From positions 1 through 15,186 of the forward strand of contig CALIRC010000031.1 in assembly GCA_938044295.1 (NCBI GenBank): DNA of 15,186 nucleotides, given 5' to 3'. This DNA comes from Minisyncoccota bacterium (lineage in GTDB: Bacteria > Patescibacteriota > Minisyncoccia > Moranbacterales > GCA-2747515). Below, piece by piece: positions 7,821 to 15,073 of this stretch. A program made the translations under genes and the position numbers. The notes below the pieces were generated by a model. That model was not told the DNA's origin. It saw only the letters and a list, made by a program, of their open reading frames with translations, and did not search any database. Position 1 is the stretch's first letter; every line of letters begins with the position of its first letter.

Positions 7821-8216
7821 TTAAAATCGTGGTTCTTCTCCTCTTTCGATGAGAATTTTGTTGTAGATTTTGCGAAGTTCTGCTTCAGGCATTTCGGGAC
7901 CTGTTACTGGTGAGATGCGCACTTCCTTTTCCTGCTCAGGCAGATCATCTGATAGTGTACCTTCTCGTTCATCTAAAGGCTTTCTGAGTTCAGGTACCTC
8001 AATCTCATCAATATCCTCTAGTGTGAAGGTGTTTGCCTCTTCTAGCGCTGCAAGCTCGTCGGTGCTAGCTTCGCTTTCTTCTTCATTATTTGCTGGTATG
8101 GTAAGATCTGATTGCCCAAAATCGTCAAGTACGACATCAGAGGGTACTTCATTTCTTGATAGTGAGCCACAGCCAGTTAATACTAAGATACAGAGACTTG
8201 CTAGTATATATCGCAT
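7821..8216 (-). CDS. Small acidic lipoprotein of unknown function
   Basis: The 131-residue product begins with a classic lipoprotein signal peptide: Arg2, a hydrophobic stretch (3-13) and the lipobox LTGC, which places lipidated Cys16 at the mature N-terminus. The mature part is strongly acidic, rich in Glu, Asp and Ser between about residues 28 and 100, and looks disordered. The last 30 residues (PEMPEAELRKIYNKILIERG region) are probably helical. No known domain was recognised. It sits alone between the secDF unit and the tyrS unit, with an extended -10 promoter and a strong terminator, so it is a single-gene transcript. It is probably tethered to the outer face of the cytoplasmic membrane. 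A longer Ser-rich frame on the other strand is a shadow of the acidic codons. Confidence 0.85.
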   Translation of the reverse strand: MRYILASLCILVLTGCGSLSRNEVPSDVVLDDFGQSDLTIPANNEEESEASTDELAALEEANTFTLEDIDEIEVPELRKPLDEREGTLSDDLPEQEKEVRISPVTGPEMPEAELRKIYNKILIERGEEPRF

Positions 8217-8270
8217 AATGTTTTCACATTGTTATGGAGAAATTACGTGTAGCTTTTCGAGCCACACTAG

Positions 8271-8299
8271 AATATAACATACCTTTTTATATTATGCAA
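8271..8299 (-). promoter_or_regulatory. Promoter for the lipoprotein gene
   Basis: The minus strand reads TTGCAT, a 17-nt spacer and TATATT, with TGT directly before the -10 element as an extended -10. The predicted start near 8264 gives a leader of about 48 nt. That leader contains CACGTAATTTCT, a string also present at the secA promoter. Confidence 0.5.
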
Positions 8300-8345
8300 C
8301 AGACTTTGGTACATTAAGCGAATGCTTGCCTTGGAGGCTCCATTT

Positions 8346-8723
8346 TTATTTTATGCCCAGTCTTTTTTTTGCAATTTTGTATTGCTTTGAATTGAGTTGT
8401 CCAGCCTCTCTCATCTCTTCAACTTGTGCAAGCATCTCTTCTTTTGACTCCCCACCTTTTTCTTGCATCTTTCCCATGGCTTGTGCAAACATTTCTTTTC
8501 TTTTTTCTGGACTCATTTTTTTTATCCCTTTTATCGCCATTTTTTGCATTGGTCCTAATTTAGGCATTCCTGGCATATCACCAGAAAGCATTTGATCAAT
8601 CATTTCATCGGAGATGTCTGGGATCTGACCACCCATAATATTTTCTGCATCTTTTATGCTTTTTTGGCTTTTCTCACTTTCTTCTTCTTTTGTTTTTTTA
8701 CTTTTAAATAGTTTTCCTAGCAT
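8346..8723 (-). CDS. Methionine-rich small protein with SHOCT-like tail, downstream of secF
   Basis: The product has 125 residues, 14 of them methionine, and many lysines and glutamates. No signal peptide or membrane segment is seen, so it should be cytoplasmic. Residues 41-86 are a Met/Gly/Pro/Lys-rich stretch containing PGMPKLGPMQKM, loosely like the M domain of the SRP protein Ffh, but too short and divergent to claim homology. The C-terminal 30 residues (LAQVEEMREAGQLNSKQYKI and the following AKKRLG) match the pattern of SHOCT domains, short oligomerisation tails with a Leu-rich helix, a Gly turn and a second basic helix. It begins 1 nt after the secF stop and is almost certainly cotranslated with secF, which hints at a role around the translocase. 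Function unknown. Confidence 0.75.
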   Translation of the reverse strand: MLGKLFKSKKTKEEESEKSQKSIKDAENIMGGQIPDISDEMIDQMLSGDMPGMPKLGPMQKMAIKGIKKMSPEKRKEMFAQAMGKMQEKGGESKEEMLAQVEEMREAGQLNSKQYKIAKKRLGIK

Positions 8724-8724
8724 A

Positions 8725-9633
8725 TTATAGTAGTTTATTCTTCTTCTTATATTCGTAAATGTTTACGACAATGGCTGTAGCGACAAAAATTGATGAGTAT
8801 GTTCCAGCTATCACACCTATGAGCAGTGCCACTGAAAACCATAACAACGAACTACTACCCCAAATGATCATTGCGATGAGTACGACAGCTACAGTGAGAG
8901 AAGTGTTAAGGGATCTAGCGAGCGTTTCTTTTAGTGACTTGTTTACCAACTGTGCGAAATGTGCAGTGTCTTTTGTGCGAAGGATATTTTCTCGAACGCG
9001 GTCGTATACTACTATCGTGTCGTTAACACTATAGCCAAGGATAGTGAGGAGAGCAACAGTAAATGGAATGCCTACTTCTACATCAAAGAGATATCCAAAT
9101 AAGGCGAAAAGGCCTAGTACTATAAGAATGTCATGTATGAGCGCTACGATTGCACTAAACCCATAGCTCCATGACGATACAGGGAATGAGATTTTTCTAA
9201 ATGCCCAGGCAATAAAGAGTAGGATTACGACAATTGCTAGGATAATTGCAGTTAGTGCGTTACCTCGGAATTGCTCGGAAATTTTTGAACCAATAAAGTC
9301 TGTCTGTAAAATCGTGCTCTCAGGATCAACTTGTGCAATTGCTTCAATAACTGCTTGGTTATTTGATTCGTCTGATTGCTTGTACTCTATGAGGACACCA
9401 TTTTCGTCAGCTTGCCGGACTATAAAGCTTTTTGCGCAAAATTCCTCTGATAACTTCTCACAGAGAGCTTCTTTTGTAATTATACCTGATTCACTTTTTT
9501 GTACTTTTAGTTGTGTTCCTCCTACAAAGTCAATGCCAAACTTTAATGGTGAAAAAATGAGCATGACAATACTAAGTATTACCAAAATACTGGAAAGTGT
9601 GTAAGTGTATTTTCTTTTTCCAATGATATCCAT
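8725..9633 (-). CDS. secF: Protein translocase subunit SecF
   Basis: SecF works with SecD in the membrane, using the proton-motive force to help preproteins leave the SecYEG channel. The 302 residues show TM1 at about 13-30, the FGIDFVGGTQLKV motif at 32-44, a periplasmic P4-like domain to about 120, and then five more membrane segments. The conserved GYSVNDTIVVYDRVREN lies at 200-216. The protein ends with a short basic tail. It follows secD by 32 nt and precedes the Met-rich gene by 1 nt, with no promoter between them that I can see, so the three form an operon. No Shine-Dalgarno sequence is seen before the ATG. Confidence 0.97.
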   Translation of the reverse strand: MDIIGKRKYTYTLSSILVILSIVMLIFSPLKFGIDFVGGTQLKVQKSESGIITKEALCEKLSEEFCAKSFIVRQADENGVLIEYKQSDESNNQAVIEAIAQVDPESTILQTDFIGSKISEQFRGNALTAIILAIVVILLFIAWAFRKISFPVSSWSYGFSAIVALIHDILIVLGLFALFGYLFDVEVGIPFTVALLTILGYSVNDTIVVYDRVRENILRTKDTAHFAQLVNKSLKETLARSLNTSLTVAVVLIAMIIWGSSSLLWFSVALLIGVIAGTYSSIFVATAIVVNIYEYKKKNKLL

Positions 9634-9665
9634 AATGCTGAGAAGAGTTAGAAAGTTTAAGAGAT

Positions 9666-11366
9666 TTAGCGCGATGTAGTATCATCTTCGTATTTGCTTA
9701 AGCCACGTCCAATAAGCCAGGTATTTTTCGAAAGCCATTGTCCAGCTGAGGCTCTTATAACAACTTTCACTAGAACCACTGCCGTAAACATTGATAGTAG
9801 AACTCCTATACTGAGAATCAGTGCAAACCCCTTCACGAATCCCGTGCCTATGATCAGTAGAATAAGACATGTCAGAATTGTGGAAAGATTTCCATCAAGG
9901 ATCGCTGACCACGCTCTAGAAAATCCTTCTTCTACTGCGTGATGTAGTCTCCTCCCTCTGCGAAGCTCTTCATGGATGCGTTCATAGATTAAGATGTTTG
10001 CATCGACAGCCATACCAATCGATAGAATAAGACCAGCAATTCCAGATAGTGTTAAAACTATGGCTAATCCTGGTGGAAATGTACTGGATACTTTGAGAAT
10101 TGCTACGATTGTGAGTGCATAAAAACCGATTGCACCTGCCGCGATGAGACCAAAGAATCTATAGTAAAAAATCATGTAGAGCATTACCAATGCAAGGCCC
10201 CACAGTCCAGCTTTGAGACTTTTTGTCAGTGATTGTGCTCCTAGAGAAGCTTCTACACTTTGCTGTGAAGCGAGGTTTATTGGTACTGGTAGGGCACCCT
10301 CATTTAACCTTCCAGCGAGACTCTGCGCTTCTTGGAGTGATCTTGCGCCTGTAATCTGGGCTTGACCACCATAGATAGCCTGTGAAACATTTGGAACGCT
10401 CACGTATTCGCCATCTACTACGATCGCTACTGTTTTCCCTTTATTGCGTTCTGTGATCTCACCAAATAGCTTATCACCTTCACTATTAAAAAATATGGAA
10501 ACCTCTGGTTGCTGAAGACCGGCTTGTGAATATGTCACTTCGGCTCTTTTGAGATGTTCCCCTGTGAGTTCTGTTGGTTTATATGTGGCAGCGGGATTAG
10601 TTCGATCTGATTGTTTGATGAGTGTGATTAGCTCATAGCTTACTTCCTCATATTCACCTTTTGCTACTCCTTTTTTTACGATGTGGTATCCAATTTCGGA
10701 TTCAATTACCTCTTTGTGAACTGTATTTTCTGGGATCTCTGTATCAAAGAGGATGGATTCTACTGCTGGTGCTGCGACAAGCTCTCCTTTTTTAACATAC
10801 ACTTCTTCTTGGTCTACCTCCACACCTTCTGGTGTTGGATTTAGTGTATTTTTGACTGCAGTGAATTCCTCTCCTGCCTCTAGACGAGTAAGTGCTTCAT
10901 TTATTTTTGATTTATTTTCTTCGTTGAGAGGACTAAAATATGCTTCGAGTTCCTCTGCAGTTCGCTCTTCCCTGAATTCTAGAAATGGCGTTTCTTTGAT
11001 AATGTCTTTTGCTTCTTCTATTTCTCTGATTCCTGGAATTTCAACAATAAGGAATTTTTCTGCTCCACGAGATGCGATTTGTACTGTGGGTTCACCGACG
11101 CCAAAAGCATTTACACGACGTTCAATTACTGCCTGTACGGCGTTGAGCGCATCAAGCTTTGCTTCTTCTTCAACTCCTGAAAGGTCGATCTCATATTCCA
11201 AGTGGAGACCTCCTTGTAGATCGAGTCCGAGATTTACAGTTAAATCACTGAGACTTTTTTGAACAGAATTTGGCAGTAGAGGAAATTTTCCAAATGCAAG
11301 AGCACCTACAATGCATATCAGAAAAAGAATTGTAAATAGTTTCGGGACAGAATAATTATTGCGCAT
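9666..11366 (-). CDS. secD: Protein translocase subunit SecD with parvulin-like insertion
   Basis: SecD partners SecF in the proton-driven late step of export. TM1 lies at 9-27, followed by the DLTVNLGLDLQGGLHLEYEI motif (41-60), the external P1 region to about 380, and five membrane segments with GMAVDANILIYERI at 451-464. Residues about 145-250 interrupt the P1 region: NEALTRLEAGEEFTAV, then VKKGELVAAPAVESILF, IPENTVHKEV and ESEIGYHIVKKG follow the order and spacing of a PpiC/parvulin domain, including its terminal GYHIIKV-type strand. The usual catalytic landmarks are not clearly kept, so it may be a structural or chaperone-like relic. At 566 residues the protein is within the range of SecD proteins with enlarged P1 domains. 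It starts its own transcript upstream of secF. Confidence 0.96.
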   Translation of the reverse strand: MRNNYSVPKLFTILFLICIVGALAFGKFPLLPNSVQKSLSDLTVNLGLDLQGGLHLEYEIDLSGVEEEAKLDALNAVQAVIERRVNAFGVGEPTVQIASRGAEKFLIVEIPGIREIEEAKDIIKETPFLEFREERTAEELEAYFSPLNEENKSKINEALTRLEAGEEFTAVKNTLNPTPEGVEVDQEEVYVKKGELVAAPAVESILFDTEIPENTVHKEVIESEIGYHIVKKGVAKGEYEEVSYELITLIKQSDRTNPAATYKPTELTGEHLKRAEVTYSQAGLQQPEVSIFFNSEGDKLFGEITERNKGKTVAIVVDGEYVSVPNVSQAIYGGQAQITGARSLQEAQSLAGRLNEGALPVPINLASQQSVEASLGAQSLTKSLKAGLWGLALVMLYMIFYYRFFGLIAAGAIGFYALTIVAILKVSSTFPPGLAIVLTLSGIAGLILSIGMAVDANILIYERIHEELRRGRRLHHAVEEGFSRAWSAILDGNLSTILTCLILLIIGTGFVKGFALILSIGVLLSMFTAVVLVKVVIRASAGQWLSKNTWLIGRGLSKYEDDTTSR

Positions 11367-11395
11367 ATCAGCTAAAAGGTGAATAATATAGACTT

Positions 11396-11423
11396 ATTAT
11401 ATCGTTGTTTTCCATATTTGCAA
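11396..11423 (-). promoter_or_regulatory. Promoter for secD-secF operon
   Basis: The minus strand reads TTGCAA, a 16-nt spacer and a perfect TATAAT in the 63-nt gap between the GIY-YIG gene and secD. The expected start near 11389 leaves a leader of only about 23 nt without a Shine-Dalgarno sequence. No terminator for the upstream secA unit is visible here, so some read-through into secD is possible. Confidence 0.6.
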
Positions 11424-11429
11424 AGAACC

Positions 11430-11753
11430 CTACAGAGAGAAACTTTCTGTGATTGTATTTTTGGTAATTGATTTGCCTCTGTCATTTTTTTGCATACTAT
11501 CTTTGATTAAACTAATCTTCATTTTTCTGGACATTTTTTTAATCTTAATTTCATTTTTCTGTGCTTCAGATCGGTTTTTGTAGTATTTGGTGTAAATGAC
11601 TTTCACAGGTCTTCTTGTTTTAGTATATTTAGCTCCTTTTTTATTATTCTCATTATGCTCTAAAAGTCTTCTGTCTATGTCGTTTGTTATACCTGTATAG
11701 AGTGTTTTGTCGCTACACTGCAAAATGTAGACTGCAAATGAAGCCTCATGCAT
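11430..11753 (-). CDS. GIY-YIG domain protein, UPF0213/YhbQ-like
   Basis: This small protein (107 residues from the chosen start) carries the GIY-YIG nuclease fold: VYILQCSDKTLYTGIT places the two signature halves at YIL and YTG, followed by NDIDRRLLEHN with the conserved Arg and His, and later NRSEAQKNEIKIKKM, which supplies the Glu-containing helix. Such stand-alone proteins are related to the UvrC N-terminal domain; their substrates are poorly known. A start at 11774 would add seven residues and overlap the NUDIX gene by 29 nt. The ATG at 11753 is preferred, because it puts the fold right at the N-terminus as in relatives and overlaps the NUDIX stop by just 8 nt. The C-terminal 25 residues are polar, Lys/Ser/Thr-rich and possibly disordered. 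Confidence 0.88.
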   Translation of the reverse strand: MHEASFAVYILQCSDKTLYTGITNDIDRRLLEHNENNKKGAKYTKTRRPVKVIYTKYYKNRSEAQKNEIKIKKMSRKMKISLIKDSMQKNDRGKSITKNTITESFSL

Positions 11754-12255
11754 TGTTTTTTTGGATGTATTCATGAGCTTTGGTTATGACTTTTTGAGCA
11801 TTTTCAAATGTCAGACGATCCATTGCTTCTTCGTATGTGAGCCATTTGCATTTTTCATGCTCGTGTGAGAGTTTTATACGATTTTGCGTTGTTTTTGCAA
11901 GGTAAAAAACTACTTTTTTTCTGATAAAAAGACATTTTTTCTTCTTTTTTCGATCTTTTTTTTCGTCGCCTCGTGCTCTATACGAGAAAACAAAGCTTTC
12001 GAGGAAGTCTTCTTGTATCTCTAGTTCGCTTTTTTTGATACTTGTTTCTTCTTCTATTTCTCTATACATTGTTTCTATTTCACTCTCGCCTATTTCAATA
12101 TGTCCCCTGGGAAATTCCCAATGTCCGTGCGGGTATTGCATGATGAGAAACTTCGTTTTAGTTTCTGAGGTGTGATAAAGGACTGCGCCGATAGATTTTT
12201 CTAGTGCAATGCAATATGGTGCTGTGATTTGTGGAAATTGTTTTACGACTGCCAT
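11746..12255 (-). CDS. NUDIX hydrolase, Ap4A-hydrolase-like
   Basis: The 169-residue product has a full Nudix box from Gly51 to Ile73 with Glu57, Arg65, Glu66, Glu69 and Glu70, which bind the metal needed to cleave nucleoside diphosphate derivatives. The glycine near the box end is Ser72. The context SIGAVLYH, WEFPRGHIEIGES and the C-terminal KWLTYEEAMDRLTFENAQKV is typical of bis(5'-nucleosyl)-tetraphosphatases, suggesting Ap4A or a related signal or waste nucleotide as substrate. A very basic stretch (GDEKKDRKKKKK, 96-107) sits between strands and looks like a lineage-specific loop, perhaps for binding RNA or another polyanion. The gene begins 9 nt after the secA stop and overlaps the GIY-YIG gene. 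A different Nudix substrate cannot be excluded. Confidence 0.87.
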   Translation of the reverse strand: MAVVKQFPQITAPYCIALEKSIGAVLYHTSETKTKFLIMQYPHGHWEFPRGHIEIGESEIETMYREIEEETSIKKSELEIQEDFLESFVFSYRARGDEKKDRKKKKKCLFIRKKVVFYLAKTTQNRIKLSHEHEKCKWLTYEEAMDRLTFENAQKVITKAHEYIQKNNA

Positions 12256-12264
12256 AGAAAAGCT

Positions 12265-14943
12265 TTATTTACCGTGACATTTTTTGTATTTTTTTTCGCT
12301 GCCACAATGACAGGGTTCGTTTCTTCCTATAGTTTTTGCTTCGATGATTGGTTTTTCAATTCTTGGTAAGTTAGGCCTAAGGTTTTGGTTTTCCGCTTCC
12401 ATTTCTTCTGGTGTGAATTCTGGAGGAATTTCTCCACTACCTGCAATGTTGTCAGCACCTGAAAATGTCATTTCTGCTATGTTTTCTGGTGTCAGAATCT
12501 CTTCTTTTGGTATCTGCGTTGCTGGTGCTATGTGGAGAATTGTTTTTAGTGTTGTATTTCGTATTCCACTGACAAGTCCAGAAAAAAGATCAAATGCTTC
12601 CCTTTTGAATTCTATAAGAGGATCTCTTTGTCCATAGCCTCTGAGTCCAATGCCTTGACGGAGATGATCGATTGTATCAATATGATTCATCCATTGACGA
12701 TCAATCGTTTGTAGAAGTACTTGTTTTTCGATGCCTCGCATTGCATCACTCGTTATTTCAGATTCTTTTAGTCCGTAAGCTTGTTTGGCTTCTCCGTAAA
12801 GATGCTCAATAATCGCACCAATAGATTCTCTTTCGTCAAATTTCGGATCTGATGCAATTGTCTGAATTTTTTTTGCAGCAGCATCTTTTAGTGTAAAGAG
12901 TTGCTCAACATCCTCATGTATTTTTTCTGTATCCCACTTGTGTTGCCCCTCTACCGCATGAAAGCTCACAATGGCCTCAATTTCTTCTCGGAGCATTTCA
13001 AGAATTTCACTTTTAACAACTGCATTTGTTAGCACAGCTCTCCTTCTTTTGTAAATTACTTCTCGTTGTTTGTTGATGACATCATCATATTCGAGAACGT
13101 GTTTTCTTATGTCAAAATTGAAACCTTCAATTTTACTTTGTGCGTTTTCTATTTGCTTTGAGATCATGCCGTTTTGTATTGGCTGATCTTCTGGGAGACC
13201 AAGCTTATTCATAATCGTGCTAAGACGATCTCCGCCGAAACGACGCATTAACTCATCTTCAAGCGAAATATAAAATTGTGTTGTCCCGGGATCTCCTTGA
13301 CGTCCACTGCGTCCGCGTAGCTGGTTGTCGATGCGTCTGGCATCGTGCCTTTCTGTACCGATGATGTAGAGTCCACCTCGTTCCACTACACCCTCGCCAA
13401 GCTTAATATCTGTGCCTCGTCCAGCCATGTTAGTTGCTATTGTCACTGCACCTTTTTCTCCGGCGTGTGCTATGATCTCTGCTTCTTTTTCGTGAAATTT
13501 TGCGTTTAGTACACTATGTGGTATGCGTGCTTTCTCTAGTGCTTGTGATAAAGCTTCTGATTTTTCTATAGCGACGGTACCTACAAGTACCGGTTGTCCA
13601 TCATTATGAAGTTCAGCTATTTTTTTTGCGATAGCAGCAAATTTCCCTTTTTCTGTTTTGTAGATTACGTCTGGCAAGTCATTTCTTACAATTGGTTTAT
13701 TTGTCGTGATTTCTACGACATCAAGACTGTAGACTTTTTGCAATTCTTCTGCGCTTGTTGTGGCTGTTCCTGTCATTCCAGCAATTTTTTCATACATGCG
13801 GAAATAATTCTGGAAAGTAATAGTCGCGAGTGTTTTTGACTCTCGTTGCACTTCCACTCTTTCTTTAGCTTCAATTGCTTGGTGCAGCCCATCACTATAG
13901 CGACGTCCCTCCATGGCACGTCCAGTAAATTCATCTACAATTATCACATTACCATCGCGAACCATATAGTCCTTGTCACGCTCAAAAATTACTTGAGCCT
14001 TTAACGATTGTTCAAGGTGATGGACGTAATGCCATTTGCCGTCTTCGTATATATTTCCAATGCCAAGTGCTTTTTCTACTTTCGTAATACCATCATCTGT
14101 TATGTTTACTGCTCGTTCTTTTTCGTCTACGGTAAAATCAGTGTCACGTATAAGTTGTGGCACTATTGATGCGAATTGTCCATAGAGTTTTGTGGACTCT
14201 GAATCTGGAGCCGAAATGATGAGTGGTGTACGCGCTTCATCAATTAGGATTGAATCAACTTCATCTACGATTGCGTAATGTGGTTGCCTTTGTACAACAC
14301 GATCAAGACTTGTTGCCATATTATCCCTTAGATAATCAAAGCCAAATTCATTATTTGTACCATAAGTAATGTCAGCATCGTATGCTTCTTTTTTTGAGAT
14401 GGTTTTTAAATTTTCATTTTCTATACTCACTTCATCACTATCTAGTGCGTTTGGCTCATAGAGAAAACCACCTTCATGTGTAATACATGCAACACTGATT
14501 CCAAGACGATCAAAGATTGGACCCATCCAATTGCAGTCACGCTTTGCTAGATAATCATTTACTGTAACTATGTGTACACCCTTTCCAGTTAGTGCATTGA
14601 GATATGCTGGTAGCGTTGAAGTCAGTGTTTTACCCTCCCCTGTCTTCATCTCAGCTATTTTGCCCTGATGCAGTATATAGCCCCCAAGAATTTGTGAATC
14701 AAATGGTCTCTTACCGTCTGTTCGATCAGCAGCTTCTCTGACGAGTGCAAAAGCTTCTGGTAGCAGGTCATCAAGTTTTTCTTTGTTTTCAATTCTTGTT
14801 TTGAATTCTCTTGTTTTTGTCGCAAAGCTCTCTTCTGGAAGCTTTTTCATTTCGTCTGCAAGAGCGTTTACTTGATCTATAATTGGACCAGCTTTTTTTA
14901 TTTCGCGATCATTTGATCCAAAAAATGTTGAAAATAATCCCAT
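12265..14943 (-). CDS. secA: Protein translocase ATPase SecA
   Basis: SecA is the motor that pushes preproteins through SecYEG. The 892 residues contain Walker A MKTGEGKT (99-106), the DEVD box (227-230) with SILIDEARTPLI after it, the helicase motif QLRGRSGRQGDPG, the scaffold and wing regions, and a C-terminal metal-binding tail RNEPCHCGSEKKYKKCHGK, with Cys878, Cys880, Cys889 and His890 as zinc ligands that also contact SecB or ribosomes in other bacteria. Residues 157-190 form a longer acidic segment than in Escherichia coli before DITYGTNNEFGFDYLRDNM. The start at 14943 gives the normal MGLFSTFFG N-terminus. It leads a tight unit with the NUDIX and GIY-YIG genes. The leader is short and lacks a Shine-Dalgarno sequence. 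Confidence 0.99.
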   Translation of the reverse strand: MGLFSTFFGSNDREIKKAGPIIDQVNALADEMKKLPEESFATKTREFKTRIENKEKLDDLLPEAFALVREAADRTDGKRPFDSQILGGYILHQGKIAEMKTGEGKTLTSTLPAYLNALTGKGVHIVTVNDYLAKRDCNWMGPIFDRLGISVACITHEGGFLYEPNALDSDEVSIENENLKTISKKEAYDADITYGTNNEFGFDYLRDNMATSLDRVVQRQPHYAIVDEVDSILIDEARTPLIISAPDSESTKLYGQFASIVPQLIRDTDFTVDEKERAVNITDDGITKVEKALGIGNIYEDGKWHYVHHLEQSLKAQVIFERDKDYMVRDGNVIIVDEFTGRAMEGRRYSDGLHQAIEAKERVEVQRESKTLATITFQNYFRMYEKIAGMTGTATTSAEELQKVYSLDVVEITTNKPIVRNDLPDVIYKTEKGKFAAIAKKIAELHNDGQPVLVGTVAIEKSEALSQALEKARIPHSVLNAKFHEKEAEIIAHAGEKGAVTIATNMAGRGTDIKLGEGVVERGGLYIIGTERHDARRIDNQLRGRSGRQGDPGTTQFYISLEDELMRRFGGDRLSTIMNKLGLPEDQPIQNGMISKQIENAQSKIEGFNFDIRKHVLEYDDVINKQREVIYKRRRAVLTNAVVKSEILEMLREEIEAIVSFHAVEGQHKWDTEKIHEDVEQLFTLKDAAAKKIQTIASDPKFDERESIGAIIEHLYGEAKQAYGLKESEITSDAMRGIEKQVLLQTIDRQWMNHIDTIDHLRQGIGLRGYGQRDPLIEFKREAFDLFSGLVSGIRNTTLKTILHIAPATQIPKEEILTPENIAEMTFSGADNIAGSGEIPPEFTPEEMEAENQNLRPNLPRIEKPIIEAKTIGRNEPCHCGSEKKYKKCHGK

Positions 14944-14975
14944 AGTATTTGTCTAGTTTGTGCAGAAATTACGTG

Positions 14976-14981
14976 ATTATA
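14976..14981 (-). promoter_or_regulatory. -10 element of the secA promoter
   Basis: The minus strand has a perfect TATAAT here, and transcription would start near 14969, about 26 nt before the secA ATG. No good -35 hexamer lies 16-18 nt upstream. Instead a run of eight A flanked by short complementary arms (GAGC/GCTC plus GTC/GAC with one bulged base, about 14984-15007) occupies the spacer and -35 region. Confidence 0.5.
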
Positions 14982-15016
14982 TAGTCGGAGCCTTTTTTTT
15001 GCTCGACATAGATCTG

Positions 15017-15063
15017 TAGTGTGAGATTCTTTCGTCTTCAATCTCATTTCTTTACTCACACTA
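15017..15063. repeat. Inverted repeat with two alternative stems upstream of secA
   Basis: The arms TAGTGTGAG (15017-15025) and CTCACACTA (15055-15063) are perfectly complementary over 9 bp. Nested inside, TGAGATT (15022-15028) and AATCTCA (15040-15046) are complementary over 7 bp. Both pairings use the same left arm, so only one can form at a time. The structure lies upstream of the predicted secA promoter, so it could be the terminator region of a preceding gene, an operator, or part of a leader if transcription starts further upstream. Confidence 0.6.
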
Positions 15064-15073
15064 TTGCTTTTTA

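Noticed and set aside
7870..8277. A 135-codon Ser-rich open frame on the plus strand
   Set aside because: It is the antisense shadow of the acidic lipoprotein gene: Glu/Asp codons read backwards give Ser. The minus-strand frame has a proper signal peptide, promoter and terminator.
8325..8345. GC-containing inverted repeat TGGAGGCTCCA followed by T-rich DNA on the plus strand
   Set aside because: The stem is just four base pairs with a minimal loop, and the T tract is on the wrong side for the minus-strand genes. It is not a credible terminator for the secDF operon.
10753..11262. A 169-codon open frame on the plus strand, rich in Ser
   Set aside because: It lies wholly inside secD in the antisense direction, and its composition mirrors the secD codons. 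It has no recognisable domain.
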